A stretch of 64,000 bases of DNA. Source: Enterococcus hermanniensis (lineage in GTDB: Bacteria; Bacillota; Bacilli; Lactobacillales; Enterococcaceae). Shown here in pieces: positions 36,430 to 48,823 of this stretch (positions are counted from its first letter, which is position 1; every line of letters begins with the position of its first letter). Under the pieces are notes generated by a model that was given only the letters and a program-made list of their open reading frames with translations, had not been told where the DNA came from and did not search any database. The stretch covers positions 248,001-312,000 of the forward strand of contig NZ_JXKQ01000002.1 in NCBI RefSeq assembly GCF_001885945.1, in the 5' to 3' direction. The position numbers and the translations under genes are program-made.

Positions 36430-38247
36430 CTAGGCTTGTTTCAAGCGTTTTGTCAATTCGATAATTTGAACAGTCAACTCTAATTCTCGTTGCTGGTTCC
36501 CACTTTTTCTGGCCTCAAGCTGCTCTTTTTGTCGTTGTTTGATTTCTTCAGCAATGCCAGATTGGGAAATAACTCGCATTAAGTCGTAGATTTCGCGTTC
36601 GTTACTATCTTCTGACATGGATATTATAGAGATATCGATGACTAGCTGCTTCATCTCTTCCTCTTTTAAATAGTTCAGGAAGTCCGCTAAAACAAAATTT
36701 CCATGAACCATCATATAACTATCTAGATAAAGAAGCAATTCCTGATATTGATCGTGAATAAATTGAAATTCCGATTGCACTAACTGTTCACGCACTGAAT
36801 TTTCGTTCATACAACGATAAATCAGCATACGTTCTGCTTTTTCTTCTTTAGTCAGTACACGTTTACTTGGCTGGATAGGTGCAGGTACAACGATTTGCTG
36901 TTGCCGCCGCTCTGTCCGTTGCGTTTGGCGCGCCATGTTCAATTGTTGCTTTAAACTCTCGCGCGATAGATGGAATTCATCTGCGAGCTGACCTAAATAC
37001 ATATCTTGTTCCACCGGTGACTGAACTTTTGCCAAATCCTGCATCACTGTTTCTAAATAGTTCAACCGATCTGATTCATTTTCCAGATTCAAACCTTTTT
37101 TACGATAATACATTTTGAAGGCAAAAGGTGTCTGACGACCATGGTGAATCAAATTTTGTAATTCACTGACCCCATATTTACGCAAGTACTCATCTGGATC
37201 CAATTTTTCAGGAATCGTGACCGTTGAAAGATTTAACCGGCTGTGTGTATCCAGCAAGGTTAGCGCTCGATCGGTAGCTGCTTGTCCCGGATCATCGCCA
37301 TCATAGGCGATAACTACTTGTCCGGTGATTCGCTCAATTGCTGAAATTTGCTGTTCAGTCAAACTTGTTCCCATTGACGCCAATCCAATTTTGATATCTG
37401 CTTGCCAAGCGGCCAGTACATCCATGAATCCTTCAAATAGAACAGCTTCACCCTGTTTTCGGATTTCATTACGGGCCTTGTCGAAATTAAATAGGACTTG
37501 CCGTTTGTTGAATAATTCCGTTTCTGGTGAGTTGAGGTACTTCGGTTGATCATCTCCAGGATAAGCTTGGGTCTTCAATAAACGACCTGAAAAACCAATT
37601 GGCTTACCGCGAAAATCATTCAAAGGAAACATCACTCGTTGATAAAACCGATCACTATAGCTACCATTATCACGACGAATAAATAAGCCACTTCGTTCCA
37701 TTAAGTCTGTGTCAACTTTATCTTGCTGGGCTACTTGAACTAAGAAATCTCGTTGATTGGGCGCAAAGCCAATTTTGAATTCATTAATCAATTCGTCTGT
37801 CAAACCACGATCGTGTAAATAATTCAATGCTTCTTCGCCAACTTTAGTATTCATCAAGATATGATGATATAAATCTCTCGTCCGTTCATGCAAAGCAATC
37901 AATTGTTGCTGGCCCGTAGAGTTTTGACTGACTGGCTCGGTTGCAATCTCAATGGCTAAAGGGATTTGTTCGATATCTGCTACTTTTTTTACCGCTTCAG
38001 GAAAAGTGATTCCTTCCAGTTCTTGTAAAAACGTATAGACATTTCCACCCTTGCCACATCCAAAACAGTGGAAAATTTGTTTGTCTTCAGCTACTGAAAA
38101 CGACGGTGTCTTTTCTTCATGAAATGGACATAGCCCTAAATAATTTTTCCCTGATTTTTTTAATTGCACGTATTGTCCAATTACTTCGACGATATTGGTT
38201 TTTTCTCGAACCTCATCGATCACTTGTTGGGGAATTCTTTGTACCAA
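36430..38247 (-). CDS. dnaG: DNA primase
   Basis: Synthesises RNA primers at the replication fork. The N-terminal CHC2 zinc-binding domain ([11 protein letters not shown] ... [10 protein letters not shown], about residues 40-65), Toprim core ([12 protein letters not shown] and [11 protein letters not shown]) and C-terminal DnaB-binding helical region are all present. 605 residues is normal. The start is TTG with GGTGAT upstream. Followed at 22 bases by rpoD. Confidence 0.96.
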   Translation of the reverse strand: MVQRIPQQVIDEVREKTNIVEVIGQYVQLKKSGKNYLGLCPFHEEKTPSFSVAEDKQIFHCFGCGKGGNVYTFLQELEGITFPEAVKKVADIEQIPLAIEIATEPVSQNSTGQQQLIALHERTRDLYHHILMNTKVGEEALNYLHDRGLTDELINEFKIGFAPNQRDFLVQVAQQDKVDTDLMERSGLFIRRDNGSYSDRFYQRVMFPLNDFRGKPIGFSGRLLKTQAYPGDDQPKYLNSPETELFNKRQVLFNFDKARNEIRKQGEAVLFEGFMDVLAAWQADIKIGLASMGTSLTEQQISAIERITGQVVIAYDGDDPGQAATDRALTLLDTHSRLNLSTVTIPEKLDPDEYLRKYGVSELQNLIHHGRQTPFAFKMYYRKKGLNLENESDRLNYLETVMQDLAKVQSPVEQDMYLGQLADEFHLSRESLKQQLNMARQTQRTERRQQQIVVPAPIQPSKRVLTKEEKAERMLIYRCMNENSVREQLVQSEFQFIHDQYQELLLYLDSYMMVHGNFVLADFLNYLKEEEMKQLVIDISIISMSEDSNEREIYDLMRVISQSGIAEEIKQRQKEQLEARKSGNQQRELELTVQIIELTKRLKQA

Positions 38248-38398
38248 AAAATATCACCCTGATTTCCATAAAAATATGATAAAAGACCTAAAAAATCGCC
38301 CCAATTCATCTTCCGATCAGCGCGATTGTTTTAGACAAACTTATACATGTACCATTTTAGCATACTTCCTTATTATTACAAGTTTTCCGCTCGTTATT

Positions 38399-39034
38399 TT
38401 AACTTTTTTGAAACCTTTCATACCAATTGATCAATTGCTTATTTCCTTGAACGATTTCAGCATAAAACATGTTTCCTCCGTCACGATACAAATACCCGCC
38501 ATTATACAGAACCGATTGCACTTTCATATAACGATAAGTCGTTTGCTGGTCATTACCCAACCCCGGTGATAAAACATCCCTTGAATATTCTTCAGCTAAT
38601 TCTACACTGTTTTTACCGCCATTTTTTTTAACAAAATCGATATATTTCGTCCCGAAGTTATATGCTTGAATCGCAGTCGCTAAGTCACACCCCGCTTCAT
38701 TGGCTAAGCGGTAACTTTGGACAAAATGCTCTACTCCGCTTTCAATGCTCTCTTTTTGGCTATCAATTTGCCCTCGACTACCATAGACACTTTCAGAACT
38801 TTGCATTAAATCAGTGCCTTTTCCTTTTGATTCTGTATACATGATCCCTAAAATGACATCTGTGTATTTGCCTACGCCAGCTTCATCTGCTACTTGTTGG
38901 ACATCGCTCCGATAGCTATTGACTGTTTTTACACTTTTATACGTACGAATCGCAAAAAATCCTCCAACAAAAATAACAATAATTATCCCTAATGTTATCA
39001 TCATTTTTATTATCTTTCCAATTAATTTCAACAT
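38399..39034 (-). CDS. Lysozyme-like membrane-anchored muramidase
   Basis: One N-terminal transmembrane segment (about 10-30), then a lysozyme-like (PF13702-type) extracellular domain. The region YTDVILGIMYTESKGKGTDLMQSSES contains the candidate catalytic Glu; AIQAYNFGTKYIDFV follows as in this family. Relatives (for example pneumococcal Pmp23) act in septal peptidoglycan remodelling. A start 10 or 11 codons later, after GGAAAG, is an alternative. Stands alone upstream of dnaG. Confidence 0.85.
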   Translation of the reverse strand: MLKLIGKIIKMMITLGIIIVIFVGGFFAIRTYKSVKTVNSYRSDVQQVADEAGVGKYTDVILGIMYTESKGKGTDLMQSSESVYGSRGQIDSQKESIESGVEHFVQSYRLANEAGCDLATAIQAYNFGTKYIDFVKKNGGKNSVELAEEYSRDVLSPGLGNDQQTTYRYMKVQSVLYNGGYLYRDGGNMFYAEIVQGNKQLINWYERFQKS

Positions 39035-39221
39035 ATAGCTTATCCAATCATCTTCTTTTTTTCTCTTTTTATACTACTAGAAGTTATTAGGATTTTAAAA
39101 GAAAAAAATGATAGCTTTATATTAAATTAATTATTCTATTGATGTGACTTGTTCTTATAACTAAATTAATGTGCAAGAAAGAAAAAAATCAGTATACTTA
39201 ATTTTGGTAGGTGATAACAAA

Positions 39222-39941
39222 ATGGCTGAAAAAAGAATCGCTCAGATGAGTGACGGATCAGAAATTTATTATGAAAAATACGGCAATGGTCCCGCCCTCT
39301 TCTTACTTCATGGGAACGGCGGAAGCGGAAGATATTTTTCGAAACAAATCAACAGTTTCAGTAAACACTTCAATGTTTATGTTGTAGACAGTCGGGGGCA
39401 CGGTCGATCGACAAATACACAAAAAGAAACTAGCTTCCAAATCATGGCTCATGATCTTGCTGCAATCATGACCCAAGAAAAAATTGAATGCGCAGATTTA
39501 TTAGGATTCAGCGATGGTGCAAATTTGGCGATGGTGTTCGCTCATCTGTATCCTCAAAAAGTAGATCATTTAGTCTTGAATGCTGGCAACACAAGACCAG
39601 ACGGAGTCCGAATTATCCCCCACGTTTTGAGTTATCTTCAATACGCGATTGTTTGGATAGGTGCATTCGTAGATAAAGGGATGCGTAATTTCTTGCCAAT
39701 TTTACGCTTACTCTTCCGCGATATCGGTTTATCGACAGAAGATTTGAATGCCATTACAGCACCAACCTTGGTTATCGTGGGGAAACACGACTCTATCAAG
39801 ACTAGACATTCGATGTATTTAGCTCGCTCTATCCCGAATGCTAGTTTCGCTATCGTGTCAGGTCAAGGTCATATGTTTGCCAGACGGAATCCCAAACGAT
39901 TCAATCAAGAAGTATTACAATTTTTATTAGAAAAGGAGTGA
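39222..39941 (+). CDS. Alpha/beta hydrolase
   Basis: 239-residue alpha/beta hydrolase. Oxyanion region FLLHGNGGSGR, nucleophile elbow GFSDGANLA with catalytic Ser, acid in VIVGKHDSIK and His in SGQGHMFA form a complete triad. No signal peptide, so cytosolic. Start ATG at 39222 follows AGGTGAT; the frame opens earlier at 39171. It ends four bases before mprF with that gene's AAAGGAG overlapping its end, so the two are co-transcribed. A lipid-related substrate is plausible but unproven. Confidence 0.85.
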   Translation: MAEKRIAQMSDGSEIYYEKYGNGPALFLLHGNGGSGRYFSKQINSFSKHFNVYVVDSRGHGRSTNTQKETSFQIMAHDLAAIMTQEKIECADLLGFSDGANLAMVFAHLYPQKVDHLVLNAGNTRPDGVRIIPHVLSYLQYAIVWIGAFVDKGMRNFLPILRLLFRDIGLSTEDLNAITAPTLVIVGKHDSIKTRHSMYLARSIPNASFAIVSGQGHMFARRNPKRFNQEVLQFLLEKE

Positions 39942-39945
39942 GTTT

Positions 39946-42525
39946 ATGGGGAAATTTGTTGAGTGGTTCAAAATCCATTTAAGTAAATTAAAAACGATTT
40001 TTCTGATTTCTGTCATTGTCATCGTTATTTTCGAATTATCTAATATCGCCAAAACTATTTCATTGGATCAACTTTCAGATATTTTTAGTCGTATAAGCCT
40101 AAAAAATATTTTGTTGATGGCATTAATCGGACTGATCTCAGTAACACCAATGATCGGGTATGACTTTACGTTAAATCATATTTTGGAACAAAAACCTAAA
40201 AAACTATATGTTTTCGAGACTAGTTGGTTTGTGAATACATTGAATAATATTGCTGGTTTCGGAGGTGTCGTTAGCGCTGGTCTCCGCTCCGAGTTTTACG
40301 GAAAACAAACTTCAGGAAAAAAAGTGATTCAAGCTCTTTCTAAAATTTTAGTATTCACAATGTCGGGACTATCCATTTATGCATTGCTCTCATTTTTCTT
40401 GGTGATATTCGATGATCATAATGAATATTTAAGACAATATTGGATTTGGCTGATTGCTGGTGGCTTGTATTTTCCAATCGTTTTTTGTTTAAGTCTTTTT
40501 GGGAAAGGTGAATACCTTGGAGACCTCAAAAGTTCGCATCGTTTACAGCTAATTGGCTATTCTTTCTTAGAATGGACGGGTGTATTGGTCAGTTTTATTT
40601 CAACCGGTTTATTGATGGGGGTTTCGGTCAGCGTTCGTGATGTAGTACCACTATTTATTGCCGCTACAGTTATCGGGATCGTATCAATGATACCCGGTGA
40701 ACTTGGCAGTTTCGATCTAATGATGATCTTTGGCTTATCCGCTTTAGGAACTTCAAGAGAGACGGTGATTGCTTGGATTTTATTATTCCGTCTGTTTTAT
40801 TATTTAGTCCCTTTTGCGATTGGTCTAATTCTATTCTTCAAAAATATCAGTTCAACAATCAATGAGCGTTATAAAGGGATTCCACTTAGTTTATTAAAAG
40901 AAGTTGCCCATAAGCTAGAAAGCTTTTTACTTTATTTCACCGGAATTATGTTGGTACTATCAGCGACGATTCCTGAGGCCTTTATTCGTGTCTCCTTTTT
41001 ACGTCATTTAAATCCGATTCACTCACGGGTAATTGTTGTCTTTCCGGCGATTCTTTTAGGCTTTTTATTAATGGTACTCGGTCGTGGGGTTTCCGCTCGA
41101 GTCAAACGGGCATACATCCCTACAATCGTGATTGTAGCAGCAACGTTCTTATATTCTATGCTTGCCGGATTCCGATTATCTAGCGGTGTTTTCTTAACAC
41201 TCGTTTTACTTTTCGTTATTTTTTCTAAAAATGAATTATTCCGTGAGCAACTTGTTTATTCTGCAGAGTGGTTGACCATCGACGGGATCATCATGGGTAG
41301 TTTGGCGATTTTATACATTATCATAGGCGTTTACAACAGCCCTAAAATCCATCATCGTCATCGCTTACCAGATTTCTTTTTATTCCCTAGTGAACAGATT
41401 TGGGTGGTTGGTTTTATTGCTATTTTCATCGGCGCCTTTTTCGTGCTCTTGCTGATTCGTTTCTTAAAGAACAAGCGAATCCAAATTGGCGAAACGCTTG
41501 ATGAAAGTCGGATTCAACATATTTTAACGACTCATGGCGGAAATGCGGACAGTCAATTGGTTTTTCTAAATGACAAAAAAGTTTTCTATTATAACGATGG
41601 CGAAGAAGACACAGTCTTTTTCCAATTATCGACCTTCAATAACAAAATCTTGGTTATGGGCGATCCCTCAGGTAAAGCAACGGACTTCGAATCTGCAACT
41701 GAAGAACTAATCAAGCAAGCAGATCGTTACAATTACTTACCTGTCTTTTACGAAAACAGCGAAGAAATGGTCATGATTCTTCATGAATTCGGTTATGACT
41801 TTATCAAATTCGGTGAACGCGCCCATGTTTTCTTACCTGACTTCACCATGAGTGGTAAAAAAATGAAAGGTCAACGAGCCAGTTTCAATAAAGTACTAAA
41901 AGAGGGCTACCAATTTGATGTCTTAAAGCCTCCTTTTTCAGCCGAAACTATGCAAAACCTTCGATCAATTTCCGATGAGTGGTTAGATGGTCGAAAAGAA
42001 AAAGGCTTTTCTCTAGGTTTCTTTTCAGAAGATTATTTGCAACGAGCACCGATTGCAGTAATAAAAAACGGTGGAGATGACATTGTTGCTTTCGCTAATT
42101 TTATGCCAACTTATACGGATAATATCGGAACGATCGATTTAATGCGCCATAGTCCTGAAAAAGCACCTGGTGGAACGATGGACTTCTTATTCATAAATTT
42201 ATTTCAATATATGCGAGACGAATTAGGCTTGGAATACTTTGATTTAGGGATGGCACCGCTAGCAAACGTCGGAACCTCACGCAAAAGTTTCACCCAAGAA
42301 AGAATCGCTTATCTGGTTTATAACTTTGGCTCACGTTTCTACTCTTTTGGTGGATTAAAGGACTATAAAGATAAATACGCGACGAAGTGGTTACCAGAAT
42401 ACGTCCTCTACTCACGAGATAGTTGGATTGGCTATGTGATGATTGCTTTATTGATTACCGATAACGCACCTGTACAAGGTGAAAAAAAATATCGTGGTCT
42501 TCGTCGCTTCATTTTTAAAACGTAA
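39946..42525 (+). CDS. mprF: Phosphatidylglycerol lysyltransferase / flippase MprF
   Basis: Transfers aminoacyl groups from tRNA to phosphatidylglycerol and flips the product, lowering negative surface charge and so sensitivity to cationic peptides and daptomycin. Residues about 1-510 are a polytopic flippase region with some 14 membrane segments (GFGGVVSAGLRSEFYG, IPGELGSFDLMMIFGL). Residues about 520-850 are the DUF2156 synthase domain (MGDPSGKATDF, GERAHVFLPDF, ISDEWLDGRKEKGFSLGFF, FDLGMAPLANVG). 859 residues is full length. Enterococci often carry two mprF genes; which one this is cannot be told here. Confidence 0.95.
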   Translation: MGKFVEWFKIHLSKLKTIFLISVIVIVIFELSNIAKTISLDQLSDIFSRISLKNILLMALIGLISVTPMIGYDFTLNHILEQKPKKLYVFETSWFVNTLNNIAGFGGVVSAGLRSEFYGKQTSGKKVIQALSKILVFTMSGLSIYALLSFFLVIFDDHNEYLRQYWIWLIAGGLYFPIVFCLSLFGKGEYLGDLKSSHRLQLIGYSFLEWTGVLVSFISTGLLMGVSVSVRDVVPLFIAATVIGIVSMIPGELGSFDLMMIFGLSALGTSRETVIAWILLFRLFYYLVPFAIGLILFFKNISSTINERYKGIPLSLLKEVAHKLESFLLYFTGIMLVLSATIPEAFIRVSFLRHLNPIHSRVIVVFPAILLGFLLMVLGRGVSARVKRAYIPTIVIVAATFLYSMLAGFRLSSGVFLTLVLLFVIFSKNELFREQLVYSAEWLTIDGIIMGSLAILYIIIGVYNSPKIHHRHRLPDFFLFPSEQIWVVGFIAIFIGAFFVLLLIRFLKNKRIQIGETLDESRIQHILTTHGGNADSQLVFLNDKKVFYYNDGEEDTVFFQLSTFNNKILVMGDPSGKATDFESATEELIKQADRYNYLPVFYENSEEMVMILHEFGYDFIKFGERAHVFLPDFTMSGKKMKGQRASFNKVLKEGYQFDVLKPPFSAETMQNLRSISDEWLDGRKEKGFSLGFFSEDYLQRAPIAVIKNGGDDIVAFANFMPTYTDNIGTIDLMRHSPEKAPGGTMDFLFINLFQYMRDELGLEYFDLGMAPLANVGTSRKSFTQERIAYLVYNFGSRFYSFGGLKDYKDKYATKWLPEYVLYSRDSWIGYVMIALLITDNAPVQGEKKYRGLRRFIFKT

Positions 42526-42530
42526 TAAGT

Positions 42531-42576
42531 AAAAAGAAGTTCCCTCACCTAGGCAGATGAAGGAACTTCTTTTTTT
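42531..42576. terminator. Bidirectional terminator between mprF and dnaJ
   Basis: AAAAAGAAGTTCC/GGAACTTCTTTTT stem between convergent genes, with A and T runs on both sides. Confidence 0.85.
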
Positions 42577-43735
42577 ATTTTTTGCCACCAAAAGCATCTT
42601 TTACTTTTCCAAAGAAACTTTCGTCTCTTTGTTCAGTAACTGTTTGTCCACTTGCTTCAGCAAATGCACGTAACGCTTCTTGTTGTTTTTCATTCAAGTT
42701 CTTAGGTGTGATGATCTTAACAGTCACTTGTTGGTCACCGTTAGAATTACCACGTAATCTTGGTGCACCTTTGCCTCGTAAACGGAATTTCGAACCCGTT
42801 TGTGTGCCTGCAGGAACTTTTAGTTTCACATCGCCATGCACAGTCGGAACATTGATTTCATCACCTAGCGCTGCTTGTACAAAGCTCAACGGCAATGTGT
42901 AATAAATCTCACCGCCATCGCGATCAAAAATGTCGCTTTCTTTCACTTTGAAGACCACATAAAGATCGCCATAAGGGCCACCATTGATCCCAGCTTCGCC
43001 TTGATCTGCTAAACGCATTTGTTGTCCGTCTTCTACACCAGCAGGAACTTTTACCTTAACTGTGTGTGGACGTTTTTCGTGTCCTGTACCATGACAAGTT
43101 GCACATGGATCTTTAATTTCTTTCCCAGTACCATGACAAATATCACATGTTTGACGGCTCATCACACGACCAAGTGGTGTTTGATGTTCCACGTTGATCG
43201 AACCCGAGCCATGACATTTATGACAAACTTCAGGTTCTGTTCCTGGTTTTGCACCATTTCCGTGACAAGTATGACAAGTTTCCTCACGATTATACTTGAT
43301 ATCCTTTTCAACACCAAAAATCGCTTCTTCAAACTCTAAATTAATAGAGTATTGTAGATCGGCGCCCTGTCTTGGTGCTTTCGGATCCGCTTGACGAGAA
43401 CCGCCTCCGCCAAAGAAAGATTCAAAGATATCTTCAAATCCAAAGCCGCCTCCGCCGCCAAATCCACCAGCACCGCCAAAGCCGCCTGCTCCACCAGCAC
43501 CAAAATTAGGGTCTGTTCCAGCATGACCGTATTGATCATAGGCTGCACGTTTTTGAGGATCACTCAAAATTTCGTAAGCTTCAGAGATTTCTTTGAACTT
43601 CTCTTCCGCATCAGCTTCCTTATTGATGTCTGGATGGTATTGCTTGGAAAGCTTGCGATACGCTTTTTTTATTTCAGCATCCGAAGCACCTTTTTGAACC
43701 CCAAGGACTTCGTAATAATCTCGTTTTGTAGCCAT
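42575..43735 (-). CDS. dnaJ: Chaperone protein DnaJ
   Basis: Hsp40 co-chaperone that stimulates the DnaK ATPase. J domain with HPD ([10 protein letters not shown]), Gly/Phe-rich linker (about 73-110), four CxxCxGxG zinc repeats ([32 protein letters not shown]) and C-terminal substrate-binding domains. 386 residues. Start ATG at 43735 follows GGAGGG; an earlier in-frame ATG precedes that site. Separated from dnaK by 147 bases and a terminator. Confidence 0.96.
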   Translation of the reverse strand: MATKRDYYEVLGVQKGASDAEIKKAYRKLSKQYHPDINKEADAEEKFKEISEAYEILSDPQKRAAYDQYGHAGTDPNFGAGGAGGFGGAGGFGGGGGFGFEDIFESFFGGGGSRQADPKAPRQGADLQYSINLEFEEAIFGVEKDIKYNREETCHTCHGNGAKPGTEPEVCHKCHGSGSINVEHQTPLGRVMSRQTCDICHGTGKEIKDPCATCHGTGHEKRPHTVKVKVPAGVEDGQQMRLADQGEAGINGGPYGDLYVVFKVKESDIFDRDGGEIYYTLPLSFVQAALGDEINVPTVHGDVKLKVPAGTQTGSKFRLRGKGAPRLRGNSNGDQQVTVKIITPKNLNEKQQEALRAFAEASGQTVTEQRDESFFGKVKDAFGGKK

Positions 43736-43840
43736 TGGCTTCCCTCCGTAATTCATAGAATCGTTAGTATTGTATCACAAGTCGATTTCGATACGATACT
43801 TTTCTTAGATTTTTTCTAAAGGAGCGACCAATCTTAAAGA

Positions 43841-43868
43841 AAAAGGCCAAAGCGATGACTTTGGCCTT
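43841..43868 (-). terminator. Terminator between dnaK and dnaJ
   Basis: Stem AAGGCCAAAG/CTTTGGCCTT followed on the minus strand by TTTTTCTTT. Predicts that most hrcA-operon transcripts end after dnaK. Confidence 0.8.
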
Positions 43869-43882
43869 GATCAACGAATTAA

Positions 43883-45733
<1,851 letters not shown>

Positions 45734-45765
45734 TTATCTGTTAAATTTTTAGTGGAATACATTAA

Positions 45766-46317
45766 TTATTGAGCAACGATTACCATTGCTGGACGCAACA
45801 CGCGATCATGCAATTGATACCCTTTTTGCAAGACATTCACGATAGTGTCAGCCTTATGATCGTCATCTGCAGGAATTGTTTGAACCGCTTGATGTAGATT
45901 TGGATCGAACGCTTCACCGTCAGCTTTGATTTCAATGATGCCTTCTTCTTTTAATGCAACGTTCAAACTTTCAAGTACCATTTCAACACCTTTTTTAAGG
46001 CTGGCTCCTTGATCATCTGTTACTTCTGTTGCTAGGGCTCTTTCTAAATTATCAATCGCAGGCAATAATTTTTTGCCAAGATCTTGCGAACGATAACGAA
46101 CTAATTGCTCCCGTTCATTTTTGTTACGATTTGACATATTAGCGATTTCTGCTCGAGCTCGCAAAAATTTGTCTTCCATTTCATTGAATTTCGTAGTCAA
46201 TTCTTCGACTTCAGAAATTTCAGGGATATCGATTTCTTCTGTTTCTGTAGAATTAGTATCTGTTGAATCAACTTCTTCTAATTCTTCTTCCACTTCATGT
46301 TTTTCTTCTTTTGCCAC
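45766..46317 (-). CDS. grpE: Nucleotide exchange factor GrpE
   Basis: Releases ADP from DnaK. An acidic disordered N-terminus, a long dimerising helix (about 40-110) and the beta-wing with [16 protein letters not shown] and [20 protein letters not shown] are characteristic. 183 residues. Start codon is GTG after AAAGGA. Between hrcA and dnaK in the class I heat-shock operon. Confidence 0.95.
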   Translation of the reverse strand: MAKEEKHEVEEELEEVDSTDTNSTETEEIDIPEISEVEELTTKFNEMEDKFLRARAEIANMSNRNKNEREQLVRYRSQDLGKKLLPAIDNLERALATEVTDDQGASLKKGVEMVLESLNVALKEEGIIEIKADGEAFDPNLHQAVQTIPADDDHKADTIVNVLQKGYQLHDRVLRPAMVIVAQ

Positions 46318-46350
46318 TACGCGTACTTCCTTTCTTTTTAGGAATCGTTT

Positions 46351-47391
46351 CTAGTGATATAAATCCAGTGAACGATAGTAATCATCCAAAGCATTTGTCA
46401 ACTCAGATTGAAATACTTCTAATAAACCAACGATTTTTGAATACGGCATTGATGTCGGACCTAATAATGCGATCGTCCCTCGGCCATGACCGCTGATTTC
46501 ATAATTTGCTTGGATCATACTTAGATGATCAAATAAATCATTGCCCATCTCGGCACCGATCCGTACATGGATGCGATCATCAGACGGTAAGAGCAATTGT
46601 GTTAATTTTTCTGAATTACGCATAAGCGAATACATCGATTGGACATGACCCAAATCATACTCCGAATTAAAATTCAAAATATTCATTCGACCACTGACAA
46701 AGACCTTATCCTCAAATGCCTCATTCAAAACAACGTCAAACAAGCGACCAATACCTTCAGTTGATTGGAAATAGCGATGCAAAATCATCGGAATCTCTGT
46801 TCTTAACTTTTGATAGACACTTACTAACGGTTGCCCTACAAGACGATCATTGATGATATGAACCATTTTCTCTAAGTCCTGGCTCTCGACATTTTCTGGT
46901 ATCCGAAAAACTTGGCTCTCGACATTTCCTTTATCAGTAACGATGATTGCTAAAATTTGTCGATCATTTAGCGGTACAATCCGAAACCCAGTCAATGTTC
47001 GATCCTTCATCTCAGGACCTAATGAAAATGCGGTGTAACTAGTAACTTGAGAAAGTATTTTAGCCGATTGTTGAATGATATCATCAATTTCGTGGATATC
47101 TTTTTTCAACGAATTACGAATTTGAGCTACTTCTTGATTACTCACTTTTGCCGGCGTCAATAGATGATCCACATAATAACGATAGCCTGTTGCAGAAGGA
47201 ACCCGTCCGGATGAAGAATGTGTCTTCTCCAACATACCAAGTTCTTCTAGTGCTTTCATATCGTTACGAATCGTTGCAGAACTTGCTTTTACGCCTTCTT
47301 CCATTAAACTTTTTGAACCTACAGGCTGGCCTGAATTCGTAAAGTCTTGGATGATCAAGCTGAGAATCAGTTTTTGTCTTTCTGTTAACAT
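46351..47391 (-). CDS. hrcA: Heat-inducible repressor HrcA
   Basis: Repressor that binds CIRCE and is kept active by GroEL. N-terminal winged helix (LTERQKLILSLIIQDF ... KASSATIRNDMKALEELGMLEKTHSSSGRVPS) and C-terminal GAF-like domain (GIGRLFDVV, IRIGAEMG-like segment VRIGAEMGNDLF, PYSKIVGLL). 346 residues. Start ATG at 47391 follows AAGGA; three codons upstream are open but lie over that site. Two CIRCE elements flank its promoter. Confidence 0.95.
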   Translation of the reverse strand: MLTERQKLILSLIIQDFTNSGQPVGSKSLMEEGVKASSATIRNDMKALEELGMLEKTHSSSGRVPSATGYRYYVDHLLTPAKVSNQEVAQIRNSLKKDIHEIDDIIQQSAKILSQVTSYTAFSLGPEMKDRTLTGFRIVPLNDRQILAIIVTDKGNVESQVFRIPENVESQDLEKMVHIINDRLVGQPLVSVYQKLRTEIPMILHRYFQSTEGIGRLFDVVLNEAFEDKVFVSGRMNILNFNSEYDLGHVQSMYSLMRNSEKLTQLLLPSDDRIHVRIGAEMGNDLFDHLSMIQANYEISGHGRGTIALLGPTSMPYSKIVGLLEVFQSELTNALDDYYRSLDLYH

Positions 47392-47407
47392 TCTTCTCAT
47401 CCTTTAG

Positions 47408-47434
47408 TTAGCACTCTTTATCTTTAAGTGCCAA
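47408..47434 (-). promoter_or_regulatory. CIRCE operator, promoter-proximal
   Basis: TTGGCACTT-N9-GAGTGCTAA on the minus strand, two mismatches from the CIRCE consensus, located between the -10 and the hrcA start. Binding site for HrcA. Confidence 0.9.
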
Positions 47435-47444
47435 CTCGATTATT

Positions 47445-47472
47445 AATATACCACATCTGATTTTAATGTCAA
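47445..47472 (-). promoter_or_regulatory. SigA promoter of the hrcA-grpE-dnaK operon
   Basis: Minus-strand TTGACA (47467-47472), 16-base spacer ending in TGG, and TATATT (47445-47450). It lies between the two CIRCE elements. Confidence 0.75.
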
Positions 47473-47489
47473 GCGTTACACACAAAAAA

Positions 47490-47516
47490 TTAGCACTCTT
47501 TATCCAAGAGTGCTAA
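47490..47516 (-). promoter_or_regulatory. Perfect CIRCE element that may also terminate hemW
   Basis: TTAGCACTC-N9-GAGTGCTAA, an exact CIRCE consensus, three bases beyond the hemW stop and upstream of the hrcA -35. On the minus strand it is followed by TTTTTT, so its transcript can also act as a Rho-independent terminator for hemW. Confidence 0.85.
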
Positions 47517-47518
47517 TT

Positions 47519-48682
47519 TTATTTACTCAATAAAAATTGTTCAAAAACATCATTTCCACGAAACAGTCCTTGCTTCGTTAAACGGATGCTTGTATCACTT
47601 TCTGTCACAAGGTTTTGCTGCTTTAAATCTTCGATAACGTCTCCATATATACTTGTTATCGTCTGGTCAAAGCGTGTCTCAAAAACTTTTTTTTCGACTC
47701 CTAAAATTTTTCTTAAGCCTAAAAACATTTCTTCTTCGATTTGCTCTTTCTGTGTTAAGCGTTCTTCTTCTAAAATAGGAAGCTCTCCATTATTCAATGC
47801 TTTTAAATAGTGTTGAATCGGCCCACGATTTTTGTAACGCTTATTCGCTAAATAACCACTCGCTCCAGCACCTAACCCAAAATAATTTTGATTGTTCCAA
47901 TACACTAAATTGTGCTGACTTTCAAAACCTGGTTTGGCAAAATTACTGATTTCGTATTGCATTCGTCCCGCTTTTTCCATCGCTTCGATCGTTTCAGCAT
48001 ACATCTGAGCCTCAAGTTCTTGTTCAGGCAGCTTCATTTTACCGCGGCGGACCCAATTCATAAACATGGTTTGATTTTCTAAGATTAATGAATACAAAGC
48101 ATAGTGTGGTAAATCTAACTCTAACGCCCGTTGAACAGTATCACGAAAGCTCGCAAGACTTTGACCTGGTAAAGCATAAATCAAATCAATCGTCACATTT
48201 TCAAAGTTTTTGTCTTCTAACAATTGAATAGTGTCATATACATCTTGTGCTGTATGCTTACGACCGATTTTTTTTAATAAACGGTCATCAAACGTCTGGA
48301 CACCCATCGATAATCGATTGACCCCATAATTTTTCATTACATCTAATTTATCTCCGGATAAATCACCGGGATTTGCTTCAACTGTAAATTCACCGTCTTT
48401 ATATGGAAGCAGCTCACGCAACCCACTCAGTAAACGGTCTAATTGTTTTGCATTTAATGACGTCGGTGTTCCGCCACCTACATAAACGGTCTCCATCTTT
48501 TTTATTGGATGCTGGTCTAAAGAAAGACGGGCTTCTTTTAACAATGCTTCTATATATTCATCTACTGGCTGTCCTTCTAAAAACACTTTATTGAAATCAC
48601 AGTAGTAACAGATATGTTCACAAAAAGGGATGTGAATATATGCTGAAGTATTCGCCTCAATTGATTTATTACTTATTTGCAT
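47519..48682 (-). CDS. hemW: Radical SAM protein HemW (coproporphyrinogen oxidase-like)
   Basis: Radical SAM enzyme with the CEHICYYCDF cluster motif, that is CxxxCxxC with the extra Phe typical of HemW, and GGTPTSL for SAM binding. The HemW C-terminal domain is present (NYFGLGAGASGYL). HemW proteins are heme chaperones, and true HemN oxidases carry a different Cys pattern. 387 residues. GAGGAG precedes the ATG. Directly upstream of hrcA, a common Firmicute arrangement. Confidence 0.92.
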   Translation of the reverse strand: MQISNKSIEANTSAYIHIPFCEHICYYCDFNKVFLEGQPVDEYIEALLKEARLSLDQHPIKKMETVYVGGGTPTSLNAKQLDRLLSGLRELLPYKDGEFTVEANPGDLSGDKLDVMKNYGVNRLSMGVQTFDDRLLKKIGRKHTAQDVYDTIQLLEDKNFENVTIDLIYALPGQSLASFRDTVQRALELDLPHYALYSLILENQTMFMNWVRRGKMKLPEQELEAQMYAETIEAMEKAGRMQYEISNFAKPGFESQHNLVYWNNQNYFGLGAGASGYLANKRYKNRGPIQHYLKALNNGELPILEEERLTQKEQIEEEMFLGLRKILGVEKKVFETRFDQTITSIYGDVIEDLKQQNLVTESDTSIRLTKQGLFRGNDVFEQFLLSK

Positions 48683-48823
48683 TACTTACTTTCTCCTCAA
48701 ATTCCAGATGATACTCACTATATCATTATAAGCTATAAATGGTGTAAATCTTGCCCTATTCTTAACTAAAAAAAACCTTTTTGACCTATCTATCTGTTTT
48801 GATCATTCATGTGGTAGCTATAA

